DNA of 64,000 bases from Baia soyae. GTDB lineage: Bacteria > Bacillota > Bacilli > Thermoactinomycetales > Thermoactinomycetaceae. A program made the translations under genes and the position numbers. This document shows positions 1 to 10,484 of this stretch, one piece after another; position 1 is the first letter of the stretch; each line of letters starts with the position of its first letter. A model generated the notes under the pieces. The model did no database searches and was not told where the DNA came from. It saw nothing but the letters and a program-made list of their open reading frames with translations. Location: contig NZ_SLXV01000006.1 in assembly GCF_004341445.1 (NCBI RefSeq), positions 43,867 through 107,866 of the forward strand, read 5' to 3'.

Positions 1-165
1 ATCTCGATCTGAAAGCAAAGTATCTTTATATTGTTCAGGTAAAATAACGGTGCCATTATGTTCAATGATGAGTCGCTTTTTTTCCAAGCTGAGTTGGATG
101 AGAAGCTGTTCGATTGTTTCGGGCATAGGAGTAAATTCTCGTAATGAATCATTCAGATATAGCAT
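1..165 (-). CDS. thiS: Sulfur carrier protein ThiS (3' part off the window)
   Basis: Small ubiquitin-like protein that carries sulfur as a C-terminal thiocarboxylate for thiazole synthesis. The visible 55 codons begin MLYLNDSLREF and contain the family pattern of a hydrophobic strand, a TVxxLL-like helix (ETIEQLLIQL) and a VExNG/VILPEQY-like segment. The terminal Gly-Gly lies outside the window. ATG at 165 follows a GGAGGA ribosome site. The start overlaps the end of thiO by 17 nt, so it is translationally coupled to it; thiG would be expected next, off the left edge. Confidence 0.85.
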   Translation of the reverse strand, partial: MLYLNDSLREFTPMPETIEQLLIQLSLEKKRLIIEHNGTVILPEQYKDTLLSDRD

Positions 166-1267
166 GTTTATTCCTCCATCTCTCTGGTGCAAATGGCTGT
201 AAGTCAAATGAACTCTTCCCGTGGACAATGAGGTCCGTTACGATTTCACCTGTAATCGCACTGAGTAAAATTCCATTTCGATAATGTCCGGTTGCATAAA
301 TAAGTCCAGGAAGATCAGGATCTAAACCTAGATAAGGAAGACCATCCTTTGTTTGCGGCCTTATTCCTGACCAAGTCTTTTCAATCTCTCCATCGAGAAC
401 AGGTGGATATATCTTAGAAGCATTTAGAAAGAGCTTGAATAACTCTTCCATCCTCACAACAGGGTCCCATTCATACGGGGATTCTGTGGCACCTACTAGC
501 AAACGATTTCCTGATTTAGGAACAATGTAACAATCCTTGGTGTAAAGAGTATGCATAAGCTCCATCTCGGGAAGTCGAAGAGAAAAAGCATCTCCTTTCA
601 CAGGATAGAGCGGAATGTGATACTCATCAGGTAATAAATCATTCGTCCAAGCTCCTCCTGCTAATACAACCGTTTCAGCGAAATACTGTCCACTTGTCGT
701 GTTAACACCACGAATTTCATTATGATGAATTTCGAGCGACAGAACGGTTGTGTTTTCATACACTTCGACTCCCCGCTCCTGTGCCACCTTCATCAATAAT
801 GGTGCAAGACGAACTGCTTCTAACTGTCCATCTGAAACATGGATTCCTCCTTTGACCGCCGGAGAAACACCGCGTACCCGATTACAAATTTGATCATAGG
901 TGAGAAGCTGGCTTGAAAGCCCTATTGCGGACTGAGCCTGATGTAGTTCAGCTAACTCCATCAACTCTTCATCTGTACGAGCAAGGCGGATTATGCCATT
1001 TTGGTTTAAGTGAAGCTTTTCTTCAGTCACATTCTCTAATTGCTCAACCAAATCCACAAAACGTAATTGACTCGCTCTTGCTAGATGAAACAACGGATTA
1101 TCCGGCTTCAACTCCACTTGTGCACCTAACATGCCTGCAGCTGCGGATGAAGCATGAGAACCGACTTTATCTCGTTCGATTACCAGGATTCGTTTCTGAA
1201 ATCGAGACAGATGGTACGCAATCGAAGCCCCGATGACCCCACCACCCACGATAATCACATCATACAT
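149..1267 (-). CDS. thiO: Glycine oxidase ThiO
   Basis: FAD-dependent oxidase of the DadA/DAO family. It oxidises glycine to the imine (dehydroglycine) that ThiG uses for the thiazole ring of thiamine. The N-terminus has the Rossmann dinucleotide motif VGGGVIGASIAYHLS, and the C-terminal part has GIRPQTKDGLPYLG and the ATGHYRNGILL FAD-contact segment of this family. The product is 372 aa, the usual size. An in-frame start 19 codons upstream exists, but ATG at 1267 gives MYDVIIVGGG and sits behind a G-rich ribosome site. It overlaps tenI upstream by 8 nt and thiS downstream by 17 nt. Confidence 0.93.
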   Translation of the reverse strand: MYDVIIVGGGVIGASIAYHLSRFQKRILVIERDKVGSHASSAAAGMLGAQVELKPDNPLFHLARASQLRFVDLVEQLENVTEEKLHLNQNGIIRLARTDEELMELAELHQAQSAIGLSSQLLTYDQICNRVRGVSPAVKGGIHVSDGQLEAVRLAPLLMKVAQERGVEVYENTTVLSLEIHHNEIRGVNTTSGQYFAETVVLAGGAWTNDLLPDEYHIPLYPVKGDAFSLRLPEMELMHTLYTKDCYIVPKSGNRLLVGATESPYEWDPVVRMEELFKLFLNASKIYPPVLDGEIEKTWSGIRPQTKDGLPYLGLDPDLPGLIYATGHYRNGILLSAITGEIVTDLIVHGKSSFDLQPFAPERWRNKHAISE

Positions 1268-1859
1268 CCAGTTCCCCCCTTGCTCGGTTATAAGAAGCGA
1301 GTGCTTCCACAGGCTTGTCCGCATTTAGAATTCCACCCATCACCGCAACTCCGTGGAAGCCAATCTGATGTAAGGGTGCGATATGAGCAGGCTGTATCCC
1401 GCCAATCGCAATGACAGGTTGATGGACGGCTTCAATGATTTGCTTTGCTTCTTTTTCGCCCAGCGGCTGTTTATTGGGCTTGGAAGCAGTTTGATAAATA
1501 TGACCAAGCATGAAGAATTCTGCTTCTTTTGCCTGCTCCATTTCCATGAGCGAATGTACGGAGACACCGATTTGCAAGAAAGGGTAACGCTTCTTCACTA
1601 CTTCAAATCGGGGGCTTCGAAAGCCAATTTGCACATGAGGTAGCCCCAGTTCGGCAACCAGATGCGGGCGGTCATGAAGAATGATTTTGGAGTCTGGAAA
1701 GGATTTACTTCTCAGCTCTTTCACAAGGGAAAGTAATTTCTGATCTGAAAAATAGTGGAGGCGCAGATGAAGCATATCAAAATCATCTTGCATAGGCGGT
1801 ATCGTCGTAATCAAAGTTTGAAATGAACTGTTCTCAGGTGTAATCAAATGCAACCTCAT
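1260..1859 (-). CDS. tenI: Thiazole tautomerase TenI (ThiE-like)
   Basis: TIM-barrel protein of the ThiE/TenI family that aromatises the thiazole phosphate made by ThiG. The sequence resembles Bacillus TenI rather than ThiE: it has the segments QIGFRSPRF, IGVSVHSLMEMEQA, FMLGHIYQTASK and VIAIGGI, but lacks the ThiE pyrophosphate-handling loop as I know it. AGGAG lies 8 nt before ATG 1859. The GTG at 1868 overlaps that ribosome site and is rejected as start. It is in the operon thiC-tenI-thiO-thiS. Calling it a ThiE paralogue would be the alternative. Confidence 0.85.
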   Translation of the reverse strand: MRLHLITPENSSFQTLITTIPPMQDDFDMLHLRLHYFSDQKLLSLVKELRSKSFPDSKIILHDRPHLVAELGLPHVQIGFRSPRFEVVKKRYPFLQIGVSVHSLMEMEQAKEAEFFMLGHIYQTASKPNKQPLGEKEAKQIIEAVHQPVIAIGGIQPAHIAPLHQIGFHGVAVMGGILNADKPVEALASYNRARGELDV

Positions 1860-1879
1860 CCCGATCACTCCTAGCCTTG

Positions 1880-3652
<1,773 letters not shown>

Positions 3653-3701
3653 TCAACTCATATACGCAAGCTAGGGCCTAGAATTCCAGTTTCATAGGCA
3701 T

Positions 3702-3732
3702 AAAAAAAGCCGTACGCCAATAGCGCACGACT
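3702..3732 (-). terminator. Riboswitch-linked intrinsic terminator before thiC
   Basis: On the minus strand GTCGTGCGC-TATTG-GCGTACGGC forms a 9-bp stem (with G-U pairs) followed by seven T. It lies between the TPP aptamer and thiC, so it is the likely OFF-state expression platform, with termination when TPP is bound. Confidence 0.8.
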
Positions 3733-3802
3733 TTCTAATTTCGAGTATTAGAAGTCTACAAGATCAGAAAAGTTCCGCTAAAAAATAAAAAGCGAATCTT
3801 GT

Positions 3803-3895
3803 CCATCCCTACGCTGGCATTATCCAGATCAGGTTATTGGTCGGTGGCAGAGCTCTCCACCCTCTCAGCTTGGCTATCTCCAGGCTCCCATTTGA
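3803..3895 (-). promoter_or_regulatory. TPP riboswitch (THI element) of the thiC operon
   Basis: The minus strand carries the hallmark aptamer cores of the THI element: GCTGAGAGG in the 5' half, then ACCTGATCTGGATAATGCC followed by AGCGTAGGGA. The closing stem is supplied by GGGAGCC and the distal GGGA region. The aptamer ends roughly 70 nt before a Rho-independent terminator and 160 nt before thiC, the normal arrangement for transcriptional feedback control by thiamine pyrophosphate. It accounts for most of the non-coding stretch 3644-3987. Confidence 0.96.
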
Positions 3896-3987
3896 TCGTA
3901 TAAAGTTGTTATTTTGAATGTATCATACTCTTTTTCGGTTAGCAATACATTTAATTTATGAATTTTTTTATACAATGTATTAATAGC

Positions 3988-4392
3988 TTAGGTAAGCCGT
4001 TTTTTTAGGTAATATCTTGTATGTTGACCTGGGTAATCTAGAATCCCAAAGATCTCATATCCATTTTTCAGATAAAAATCTTTTGCTTGAAAGTCAAAGG
4101 TATCTAGATGAGCCATGCGGCAACCCTTTTCTCGCGCATCACCTTCCATATGGCGTAATAAGTTTGAACCCAATCCACCCCTTCTATCTTTCTCATCAAT
4201 CCAAAAAACAGTAATAAACAAACAACTTTCCTTCCAGTAGATAATTCCATTGATGCCGCCTCTAATACTTCCGATAGAATCCTTGATATGAAATCCAATT
4301 GAGGAAGCTTTGATGGGAACATGTGAACTGTTATATTCGTCAAGTCTTTTGTCAATAAAATCACGCTCATGCTTTTCACTCGTATAGATCAA
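3988..4392 (-). CDS. GNAT-family N-acetyltransferase
   Basis: A 134-aa acetyltransferase of the GNAT fold, substrate unknown. The acetyl-CoA loop is visible as DEKDRRGGLGSNLLRHME (the R/QxxGxG/A type), followed by a LDTFDFQAKDFYLKNGYEIFG helix-strand typical of the family C-terminus. AAGGAG lies 8 nt before a TTG at 4392; the more upstream GTG at 4401 abuts that site directly and is unlikely. It stands alone between the thi operon and spo0A, and may be transcribed independently. Confidence 0.75.
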   Translation of the reverse strand: MIYTSEKHERDFIDKRLDEYNSSHVPIKASSIGFHIKDSIGSIRGGINGIIYWKESCLFITVFWIDEKDRRGGLGSNLLRHMEGDAREKGCRMAHLDTFDFQAKDFYLKNGYEIFGILDYPGQHTRYYLKKRLT

Positions 4393-4421
4393 CTCTATCA
4401 CTCCTTACGTTTTTACAAACC

Positions 4422-4463
4422 AAAACACACCTGAATCCAATCACTTTGGACTCAAGTGTGTCT
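4422..4463 (-). terminator. Terminator downstream of spo0A
   Basis: A 15-bp near-perfect stem (ACACACTTGAGTCCA paired with TGGATTCAGGTGTGT) with a short T tract on the minus strand, 27 nt after the spo0A stop. It ends the accB-to-spo0A gene run. Confidence 0.85.
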
Positions 4464-4489
4464 TTATATGTTGGACAGGATTAACTAAC

Positions 4490-5275
4490 CTATCCCACCT
4501 TATGCTCAATTCGCAATTTATCCGCAACCATAGCGATAAACTCGCTATTAGTCGGTTTTGCTTTGCTTACATTGATCGTGTAGCCAAATAAGGTACGGAT
4601 CGAATCCATGTTTCCTCTGCTCCAAGCTACTTCGATCGCGTGACGAATCGCGCGTTCTACTCGGCTTGGGGTCGTTTTAAATTTCTCTGCAATCCGGGGA
4701 TATAAGGTTTTCGTAATCGCACCCAGAAGATCAACTTCGTTATATACCATCGTAATCGCTTCTCGTAAATAGAGATATCCTTTGATATGAGCAGGTACAC
4801 CAATTTCGTGGATAACACTGGTGATACTCACATCGAGATGATTGGAGCGGGGTGAGAGTGAAGCAGCCATTGCATTGGTACGTGGGCGAATGACACTGCT
4901 TACTCCTTTCATCTGCCGAATTCGCTCGGTGAGAACATCCATATCAAATGGCTTCAAGATATAGTAAGATGCCCCCAATGAAACAGCTCGTTGCGTAACC
5001 TCTTCTTGTCCAAATGCAGTTAGCATAATAATCTTTGGCATCGGTTGAAGTTGTAATTCTTGAATTTGCTCTAATACGCCTAATCCATCTAAGTGAGGCA
5101 TGATAATATCGAGGACGAGTACATCAGGTACCTCTTTTTTTAAAATTTCAATGACCTCTCCGCCATTATAAGCTACTCCAACCACTTCTAAATCAGGTTG
5201 TGAAGATAGATGCTCTTTGACAAGCTCAGTAAATTCTCGATTATCATCTGCTAATACAACTCGTATTTGATTCAT
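4490..5275 (-). CDS. spo0A: Sporulation master regulator Spo0A (internal start)
   Basis: Response regulator that, when phosphorylated by the phosphorelay, commits the cell to sporulation. The 261-aa product starts [12 protein letters not shown]. It has acidic pocket Asp10/Asp11, phospho-acceptor Asp56 (VLVLDIIMP), Thr86 and Lys108 (ILKPFD), a proline/asparagine-rich hinge, and the C-terminal effector domain with recognition-helix sequence [18 protein letters not shown]. Internal ATG 5275 has a good ribosome site (GGGGAGAAAGG, 2-3 nt spacing to a longer G-rich run). The gene can therefore be made alone even though the upstream spoIVB frame stays open through it. A 0A-box-like site lies just upstream. 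Confidence 0.96.
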   Translation of the reverse strand: MNQIRVVLADDNREFTELVKEHLSSQPDLEVVGVAYNGGEVIEILKKEVPDVLVLDIIMPHLDGLGVLEQIQELQLQPMPKIIMLTAFGQEEVTQRAVSLGASYYILKPFDMDVLTERIRQMKGVSSVIRPRTNAMAASLSPRSNHLDVSITSVIHEIGVPAHIKGYLYLREAITMVYNEVDLLGAITKTLYPRIAEKFKTTPSRVERAIRHAIEVAWSRGNMDSIRTLFGYTINVSKAKPTNSEFIAMVADKLRIEHKVG

Positions 5276-6661
5276 AACCTTTCTCCCCTCGTTGGTCCTG
5301 TCCCGAGAACTGGATAGAGTACATTTTCGACAACTTACCAAATCATTCCTTCTATTTATATTTAATTCCCTAACTTTTCCATTTTTTTGATAACGAAACA
5401 AAAAGCGGCTACCTGTTAAGGTCTCCGCTGATTGGTTTTCTAATGCTCCTGCATCTTTTAACATCCATTCGATATAAGTTCCATATCCAGAGCTTGGATC
5501 ATTTACAAAAACGTGAGTAACAGCACCCACTAGCTTTCCATCTTGAATAATCGGACTTCCGCTCATCCCTTGAACAATACCCCCCGTTTTGGCTAGGAGA
5601 CGAGGATCCGTCACTTTAATGATAAGTCCTTTTGTGGCAGCAAATTTCTGCTTAACGGCATGAGTAATTTGAATTTCAAATTCCTCCACCTTCTGTCCTT
5701 CGACAACGGTGTAGATCTTCGCAGGACCTTCCTTTACTTCATCGGAGAAGCCGACTGGAATCGCTTCACCTTGATTCGAAAGTTTTTCATCCATGCTCCC
5801 AAAAATACCAAAAGGCGTGTTTCTTTTTATGTTTCCTAGCACCTGATCTTCGTTAAAAAAGATCGCTCTCTTTTCTCCAGGTTTACCAGAAGCACCCTTT
5901 TGAATCGAAGTCACATTGGAGTGAACGATTTTCCCATCTCCAACTTGAATTGGCTGTCCTGTATCCAAATCAGAAATGATGTGGCCAAGTGCACCATACA
6001 CTTTCTTTTGGGGATCATAAAACGTAAGCGTGCCCACACCCGCGGCAGAATCACGGATGAATAGACCCATTCGGTATTGTTGATCCTTCTCATCAAGCGC
6101 TAAGGGAAGGACTACTTTATATTGCTTGTCATCACGTCTCAGCACGATTTGTAGCGACTTCGTTGTATTTCCTGCATCTTTAACAACCTTTGCTACATCT
6201 TGCGTACTTTTCACTTGTTGTCCATTGATCTCAACTAAGTAGTCTCCTACATGAATATCTGCTTGTTCACCGGGAGACTTCTCACCCTCTTTTGTTGAAA
6301 CCAGATGATGTCCAACAACTAAAATACCGGACGACTTTAATTTGACCCCAATAGACTGTCCTCCCGGGATTACCTGTAGCTTAGTATGCTCTTTCGCATC
6401 AGGAGAATCCCCTATTTTCTGAAGACCTGCCATCGTTTGCACAGAGGACCTATTACTCCTTTGCAGGGCATTTGGAGTAGCAGGATTACCTGTAGCCGTG
6501 ATGGGAATTGACAAGAATACGAGGTCTTCCCTTCCTTGGATCAAGTGTTGATTTCGAGGAAAGGAGAAATATTGTTGAAAAAGAGAAGATGTACTTCCCA
6601 TTACCAAGAGAAGCACCAGGAGAACACCTAAAAATTTGATTCGTTGTCTGTCTTTACGCAC
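4490..6661 (-). CDS. spoIVB: SpoIVB peptidase, reading through in frame into Spo0A
   Basis: SpoIVB is the forespore-made serine peptidase that crosses into the intermembrane space and cleaves SpoIVFA, triggering pro-sigma-K processing. Counting from GTG 6661: a membrane anchor at residues ~10-24, a PDZ domain at ~100-180, then the S55 peptidase domain with catalytic His ~227 (GALGHII), Asp ~352 (KVTDPR) and Ser ~367 (GMSGSP). All three are present. SpoIVB homology ends near residue 410 ([12 protein letters not shown]). There is then no stop; the frame runs through a ~50-residue low-homology linker into complete Spo0A, giving ~723 aa. An A7 run on the minus strand (5382-5388) lies in the linker; one base fewer would give a normal stop at about 5362. 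The exact start is uncertain (TTG 6709 is possible). Confidence 0.85.
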   Translation of the reverse strand: MRKDRQRIKFLGVLLVLLLVMGSTSSLFQQYFSFPRNQHLIQGREDLVFLSIPITATGNPATPNALQRSNRSSVQTMAGLQKIGDSPDAKEHTKLQVIPGGQSIGVKLKSSGILVVGHHLVSTKEGEKSPGEQADIHVGDYLVEINGQQVKSTQDVAKVVKDAGNTTKSLQIVLRRDDKQYKVVLPLALDEKDQQYRMGLFIRDSAAGVGTLTFYDPQKKVYGALGHIISDLDTGQPIQVGDGKIVHSNVTSIQKGASGKPGEKRAIFFNEDQVLGNIKRNTPFGIFGSMDEKLSNQGEAIPVGFSDEVKEGPAKIYTVVEGQKVEEFEIQITHAVKQKFAATKGLIIKVTDPRLLAKTGGIVQGMSGSPIIQDGKLVGAVTHVFVNDPSSGYGTYIEWMLKDAGALENQSAETLTGSRFLFRYQKNGKVRELNINRRNDLVSCRKCTLSSSRDRTNEGRKVMNQIRVVLADDNREFTELVKEHLSSQPDLEVVGVAYNGGEVIEILKKEVPDVLVLDIIMPHLDGLGVLEQIQELQLQPMPKIIMLTAFGQEEVTQRAVSLGASYYILKPFDMDVLTERIRQMKGVSSVIRPRTNAMAASLSPRSNHLDVSITSVIHEIGVPAHIKGYLYLREAITMVYNEVDLLGAITKTLYPRIAEKFKTTPSRVERAIRHAIEVAWSRGNMDSIRTLFGYTINVSKAKPTNSEFIAMVADKLRIEHKVG
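5326..5373 (-). promoter_or_regulatory. Candidate sigma-H-like promoter and 0A box before spo0A
   Basis: In the spoIVB-spo0A linker the minus strand has TTAGGGAAT (5365-5373) and AAGGAATGA (5343-5351), resembling the sigma-H elements RnAGGAWWW and RnnGAATWW but with a 13-nt spacer. Just downstream is TGTCGAA (5326-5332), an exact match to the 0A-box consensus. Bacillus spo0A is autoregulated from a sigma-H promoter in the same place. The motif match is what I see; function is inferred. Confidence 0.45.
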
Positions 6662-6823
6662 GTAAGAATCACTCTCCTGAGCTTCCCGCCAAACCACCAG
6701 CCCAAGCAATTACAGTTACATCTTGTACCATACGTTTAAAGTAACCTCAATCAACTCTGTTTATGTTACTCAAAAGCTTCCATCGAATCAAAATCACAGT
6801 CTCTGGAGCAAACCAGTTTTTGG

Positions 6824-8539
6824 TTAATCCACCAGCATACTCCAGCGCTTCTCTTTTACCACATTTGCCAAACGAATCATCTCAGTAGCGTGGTCTTTGG
6901 TTTTATCCGTGACTTCTACTCCACTTAACATTCTGGCTAGCTCTAAGACACGACCAGAATGGTCTAAACGGTCGATCTTGGCTCGGGTAGACGTAACTGT
7001 GCTCTGTTTCGAAATACCATAATGATGGTCCGCCATACAGGCCACTTGGGGTAAATGGGTCACACATAACACTTGAAAACGTCCTGCGATATAAGCGATT
7101 TTCTCTGCGATAGCTTGGGCGGCTCGTCCGCTTACTCCTGTGTCCACTTCATCAAAAATCAGTGTATCAACTTGCGTCACATCGGCAAAGATACAGGTAA
7201 GTGCCAGCATGATTCGAGACATCTCGCCGCCAGAAGCGATTTTTGCTAATGGACGAAGCGGTTCTCCCAAATTGGGAGCGATTAGAAACTCGACACCATC
7301 TTGCCCTGTACGAGTAAGCCGTCTTTGCGCATTTTCTTCCGCGTGAAAATGAACCCGGAATAAAGTCTCTCCCATATACAGGTCTGCCAATTCACGTTCC
7401 ATTTCCACTTCTAATTTACGCGCTGCCTTCTTTCGAAGCTGTGTAATCTGCGAAGCGAGTACAAATAAACGTTCCTTGTACAGATCTTGATTCTTCTCCA
7501 AATCATCCCTGTGCACATCGCGGTCCAATAGTTGTGATAGCTCTGCTGAAATTAATTCCTCATACTCGAATATGTCTGGGATCGTTTCTCCGTATTTACG
7601 CTTTAGTTGCCCGATATGGTGAGCGCGCTCTTGAGCCTCCGCTAATCGCTTCGGATCAAAATCTAACGTATCTTGATAGTTGCTCATGTCTCGGATGATC
7701 TCATCTAACTGGTCGGCTACGCTAAGCAATTGTTCATGCAATACTTGCAGCTTCGGATCCAGATCCGCCACATTCGCTAGCTCTGATAACGCTTGCTGAA
7801 GGAAATCTAAGCCTTGGTGCTCCCCATATAAACTGCGATAGGAACGACTGACATGAGCCATTAATTTCTCCGTATTCGCTAGTTTTCGGCACTCGATCTC
7901 TAATTCTTCATCTTCACCCAAAATTAACTGGGTATCTCGAATCTCTTGCAACTGATATTCTAACAAGTCGATACGTTGTACCCATTCTCGTTCATCTTGA
8001 TTTAATCTTGCTAATTTACGCTCTATTTGAATAAATTTATCATAATTTTCTTGGTACTCTGCTCGTGTGGTAAGAAGCTCATTTCCTCCATATTGGTCAA
8101 TCCACTCAAGATGCATATCGATTTGATTTAATTTTTGGTATTCGTGCTGACCATGAATTTCAATCAGATGAGAGCCTATTTGTTTTAAAGTCCCGAGCGT
8201 AACCAATCTACCATTCACCCGGCAACTACTTTTTCCATTTGCCAATAGTTCTCGGCGAATCCATAAACTGCCCTCTTCGAGCTCAAGGCCTTGCTCTTCA
8301 AACAAGGCAGATAGCTGCTCACTCAGTTCACAGTCAAATACAGCTTCAATTTCAGCTTTTTCTTTTCCATGACGGACGAAATCAGCAGAAGCCCGGCCCC
8401 CCATCACTAGCCCAAGAGCATCGATTAAGATGGACTTTCCAGCGCCTGTCTCCCCTGTCAACGCATGAAAGCCATGAGAGAAATCAATATGTAATTCTTC
8501 GATGATGGCAAAGTGACGAATTGATAACTGCCGAATCAT
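6824..8539 (-). CDS. recN: DNA repair protein RecN
   Basis: SMC-like ATPase recruited early to DNA double-strand breaks. The 571-aa protein has an N-terminal Walker A (GETGAGKS) near residue 30, a long central coiled-coil region rich in Glu/Gln/Leu, the ABC signature KIASGGEMSRIMLAL and Walker B LIFDEVDTGVSG. ATG 8539 is chosen because TAGGAG lies 9 nt before it; ATG 8545 is only 3 nt away from the site. The argR stop overlaps this ribosome site, so argR-recN are coupled, as in Bacillus (ahrC-recN-spoIVB-spo0A). Confidence 0.95.
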   Translation of the reverse strand: MIRQLSIRHFAIIEELHIDFSHGFHALTGETGAGKSILIDALGLVMGGRASADFVRHGKEKAEIEAVFDCELSEQLSALFEEQGLELEEGSLWIRRELLANGKSSCRVNGRLVTLGTLKQIGSHLIEIHGQHEYQKLNQIDMHLEWIDQYGGNELLTTRAEYQENYDKFIQIERKLARLNQDEREWVQRIDLLEYQLQEIRDTQLILGEDEELEIECRKLANTEKLMAHVSRSYRSLYGEHQGLDFLQQALSELANVADLDPKLQVLHEQLLSVADQLDEIIRDMSNYQDTLDFDPKRLAEAQERAHHIGQLKRKYGETIPDIFEYEELISAELSQLLDRDVHRDDLEKNQDLYKERLFVLASQITQLRKKAARKLEVEMERELADLYMGETLFRVHFHAEENAQRRLTRTGQDGVEFLIAPNLGEPLRPLAKIASGGEMSRIMLALTCIFADVTQVDTLIFDEVDTGVSGRAAQAIAEKIAYIAGRFQVLCVTHLPQVACMADHHYGISKQSTVTSTRAKIDRLDHSGRVLELARMLSGVEVTDKTKDHATEMIRLANVVKEKRWSMLVD

Positions 8540-8551
8540 ATTCATCGTCTC

Positions 8552-8998
8552 CTAAAGCATATCTAAAAATCGTTGAACGATAGTAGGTACTAGTTCTTTA
8601 TTACGTACAATTAGCATGATGGTATCATCACCTGCAATGGTTCCGATTACCTCATCCCATTCTAAATTATCCATCAAAGCTCCAATAGCCTGAGCGTTTC
8701 CGGGTAGGGTCTTCATGACAATTAAATTTTCTGCATGATCGATCCCTACAAATGTTTCTTGTAACATTCTCTTCAATTTTTGGTTGGGATTAAAACGATT
8801 ATCCAACGGAAGAGAGTATTTATATGTGCCGCTATTGGTAGGAACTTTTACCAGATGTAATTCTTTAATATCACGAGATACCGTTGCTTGAGTTACATTA
8901 TATCCAGCTTTTTTTAATTCTTCCACCAGTTCGTCTTGTGTTTCGATATCACAGTGGGTAATGATATCCCGAATCTTAATGTGCCTTTGCGCCTTCAC
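8552..8998 (-). CDS. argR: Arginine repressor ArgR/AhrC
   Basis: Arginine-responsive hexameric regulator of arginine synthesis and catabolism. The N-terminal winged helix (residues 1-70) contains the DNA-reading segment [15 protein letters not shown]; the C-terminal oligomerisation and arginine-binding domain contains [13 protein letters not shown]. At 148 aa it is the normal length. The start is GTG 8998 behind AGGAGGTAACAACT. It lies between nadK and recN in the long minus-strand operon, where Bacillus has ahrC. Confidence 0.95.
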   Translation of the reverse strand: MKAQRHIKIRDIITHCDIETQDELVEELKKAGYNVTQATVSRDIKELHLVKVPTNSGTYKYSLPLDNRFNPNQKLKRMLQETFVGIDHAENLIVMKTLPGNAQAIGALMDNLEWDEVIGTIAGDDTIMLIVRNKELVPTIVQRFLDML

Positions 8999-9016
8999 AG
9001 TTGTTACCTCCTGTAG

Positions 9017-9877
9017 TTAACCCTTCTCATCGCCATGAAGCTTTTTACGTACTACTTCAAAGAAGGAGCGTTCTCTCCACTTTACTAAATAGGTTTGATT
9101 TTGAGATCTTCTGATCCGAATCAAATCACCCTCATGAATCTCAAAGCCAATTTGTCCATCAATAGTCATCCCCATCTCATGATGCGCAGCAGATACTCGT
9201 ACTTCTAACTCACTCTCTGCTGGTAACACCATGGGCCGAGAAGTAAGGGTATGTGGGCAGATCGGGGTTAACAAGATCGCTTGAAACCCTGGCCACACAA
9301 TCGGGCCACCGCAAGATAATGAGTACGCTGTAGAGCCAGTAGGAGTGGAGACAATAATCCCGTCACCTGAGTAACTACCTAAGAACATCCCATCCATACT
9401 AACCGAACAGTTGACGATTCTCCCAAATGAACCCTTGGCGATCCCGACATCATTAAAGGCGGTTCCTCGATGAACAATCTCTCCTTTTCGGATGCATTCT
9501 GCATCAATCATCATCCGTTCTTCAATACAAAAATCATTATTTAGGACTCGATCTACAGCACTTCCTAGATTATCTGGCTCTGCCTCAGACAAAAAACCTA
9601 AGTTCCCTGTATTTATCCCTAGTATTGGCAACTTCGCCCCAGCTAACTCACGACCCACTCCTAAAAGTGTGCCATCTCCCCCTAGAACAAATACGATTTC
9701 CACACGATTGGGAAATTCTTTCAGCGGAATCCCGCAATCATCTCGGCCTAACACACTTGCTAAGCCCTGCTCGAGTAACACAAACGCATTTTTCGCACAG
9801 AGGAGTTGCATTAATTCCTTCGCAACCTGCAAAGCATGTGGTTTGCTGGCATTCATCATAATGCCGATTCGCTTCAC
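9017..9877 (-). CDS. nadK: NAD kinase
   Basis: Makes NADP from NAD and ATP. The diagnostic GGDGTLLGVG motif, NTGNLGFLSE, the NDVGIAKG segment and the TPTGSTAYSLSCGGP catalytic/binding loop are all present in a 286-aa protein of normal size. GTG 9877 gives MKRIGIMMN; the ribosome site AGGAG is close to it, so the ATG a few codons later could also be used. It sits between a membrane-protein gene and argR; Bacillus subtilis does not keep a nadK gene at this operon position, as far as I recall. Confidence 0.94.
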   Translation of the reverse strand: MKRIGIMMNASKPHALQVAKELMQLLCAKNAFVLLEQGLASVLGRDDCGIPLKEFPNRVEIVFVLGGDGTLLGVGRELAGAKLPILGINTGNLGFLSEAEPDNLGSAVDRVLNNDFCIEERMMIDAECIRKGEIVHRGTAFNDVGIAKGSFGRIVNCSVSMDGMFLGSYSGDGIIVSTPTGSTAYSLSCGGPIVWPGFQAILLTPICPHTLTSRPMVLPAESELEVRVSAAHHEMGMTIDGQIGFEIHEGDLIRIRRSQNQTYLVKWRERSFFEVVRKKLHGDEKG

Positions 9878-9893
9878 AACTCCTACCCCATTT

Positions 9894-10427
9894 CTATTTG
9901 GTTATCGACCATGCTACAAGCATTCCTAATACAAACACAACGATATAGCTCCACGGAAAAGGGGATCGTTTCTGAGAAGGAAATTCATATTGAAACGTGA
10001 TTTCCTGCACACTGCGCGCCTCTACATCCACATAAAGCAAACCCATTGGCTTCGCTAATAAGTAAGAAGCAAAAAAAGAATCTCGTAAGGAAGCCCCTAC
10101 TTTTTTTAGTGGTCTCCTCCGCCTTGAGGTGATCACAGCATAACGGTTCCCATACTCATCCGTAGCAAATACATCGACAAACATCCGGCTATCAAAGCTT
10201 TCTTCACCGATTTTAATATGGAGGGGAATCTTCTGCTTTTCCGCATACGCTTCGTATCCATTTTCCTGTAAGATCGAAGGGATTTCACCCCTGAGCGGTT
10301 CAGGATCAGGACGAGTATTAAAAACCCAATCTTTCATCGAAGCAAACGAAAACCATTTTCTGAGGAAAAAGAAGAAGATGACTCCAACTAATAGGAATAA
10401 GACGATCGGATCTCCGGAACGTGTCAT
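9894..10427 (-). CDS. Small basic two-TM membrane protein; possible OapA-like OLE RNA partner
   Basis: A 177-aa protein I do not recognise with certainty. It has one membrane segment at residues ~8-23 (IVLFLLVGVIFFFFL), a soluble middle with a strongly basic patch (TSRRRRPLKKVG, ~95-110), and a second membrane segment at ~157-174 just before the C-terminus. GGGAGG lies 5 nt before ATG 10427; the GTG at 10433 is inside that site. It is embedded in the same operon as the candidate OLE RNA, between tlyA and nadK. Size, membrane character and basic patch fit OapA (OLE-associated protein A), but I cannot align it from memory; it could be an unrelated membrane protein. Confidence 0.6.
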   Translation of the reverse strand: MTRSGDPIVLFLLVGVIFFFFLRKWFSFASMKDWVFNTRPDPEPLRGEIPSILQENGYEAYAEKQKIPLHIKIGEESFDSRMFVDVFATDEYGNRYAVITSRRRRPLKKVGASLRDSFFASYLLAKPMGLLYVDVEARSVQEITFQYEFPSQKRSPFPWSYIVVFVLGMLVAWSITK

Positions 10428-10484
10428 ACGCACCTCCCCCTTCCCCTACTAATTCGGAGTCATGAAAAAGAAACCTTTTTATTT

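Noticed and set aside
4393..4401. GTG at 4401 as start of the GNAT acetyltransferase.
   Set aside because: AAGGAG directly abuts this GTG, leaving no spacing; TTG 4392 is at optimal distance.
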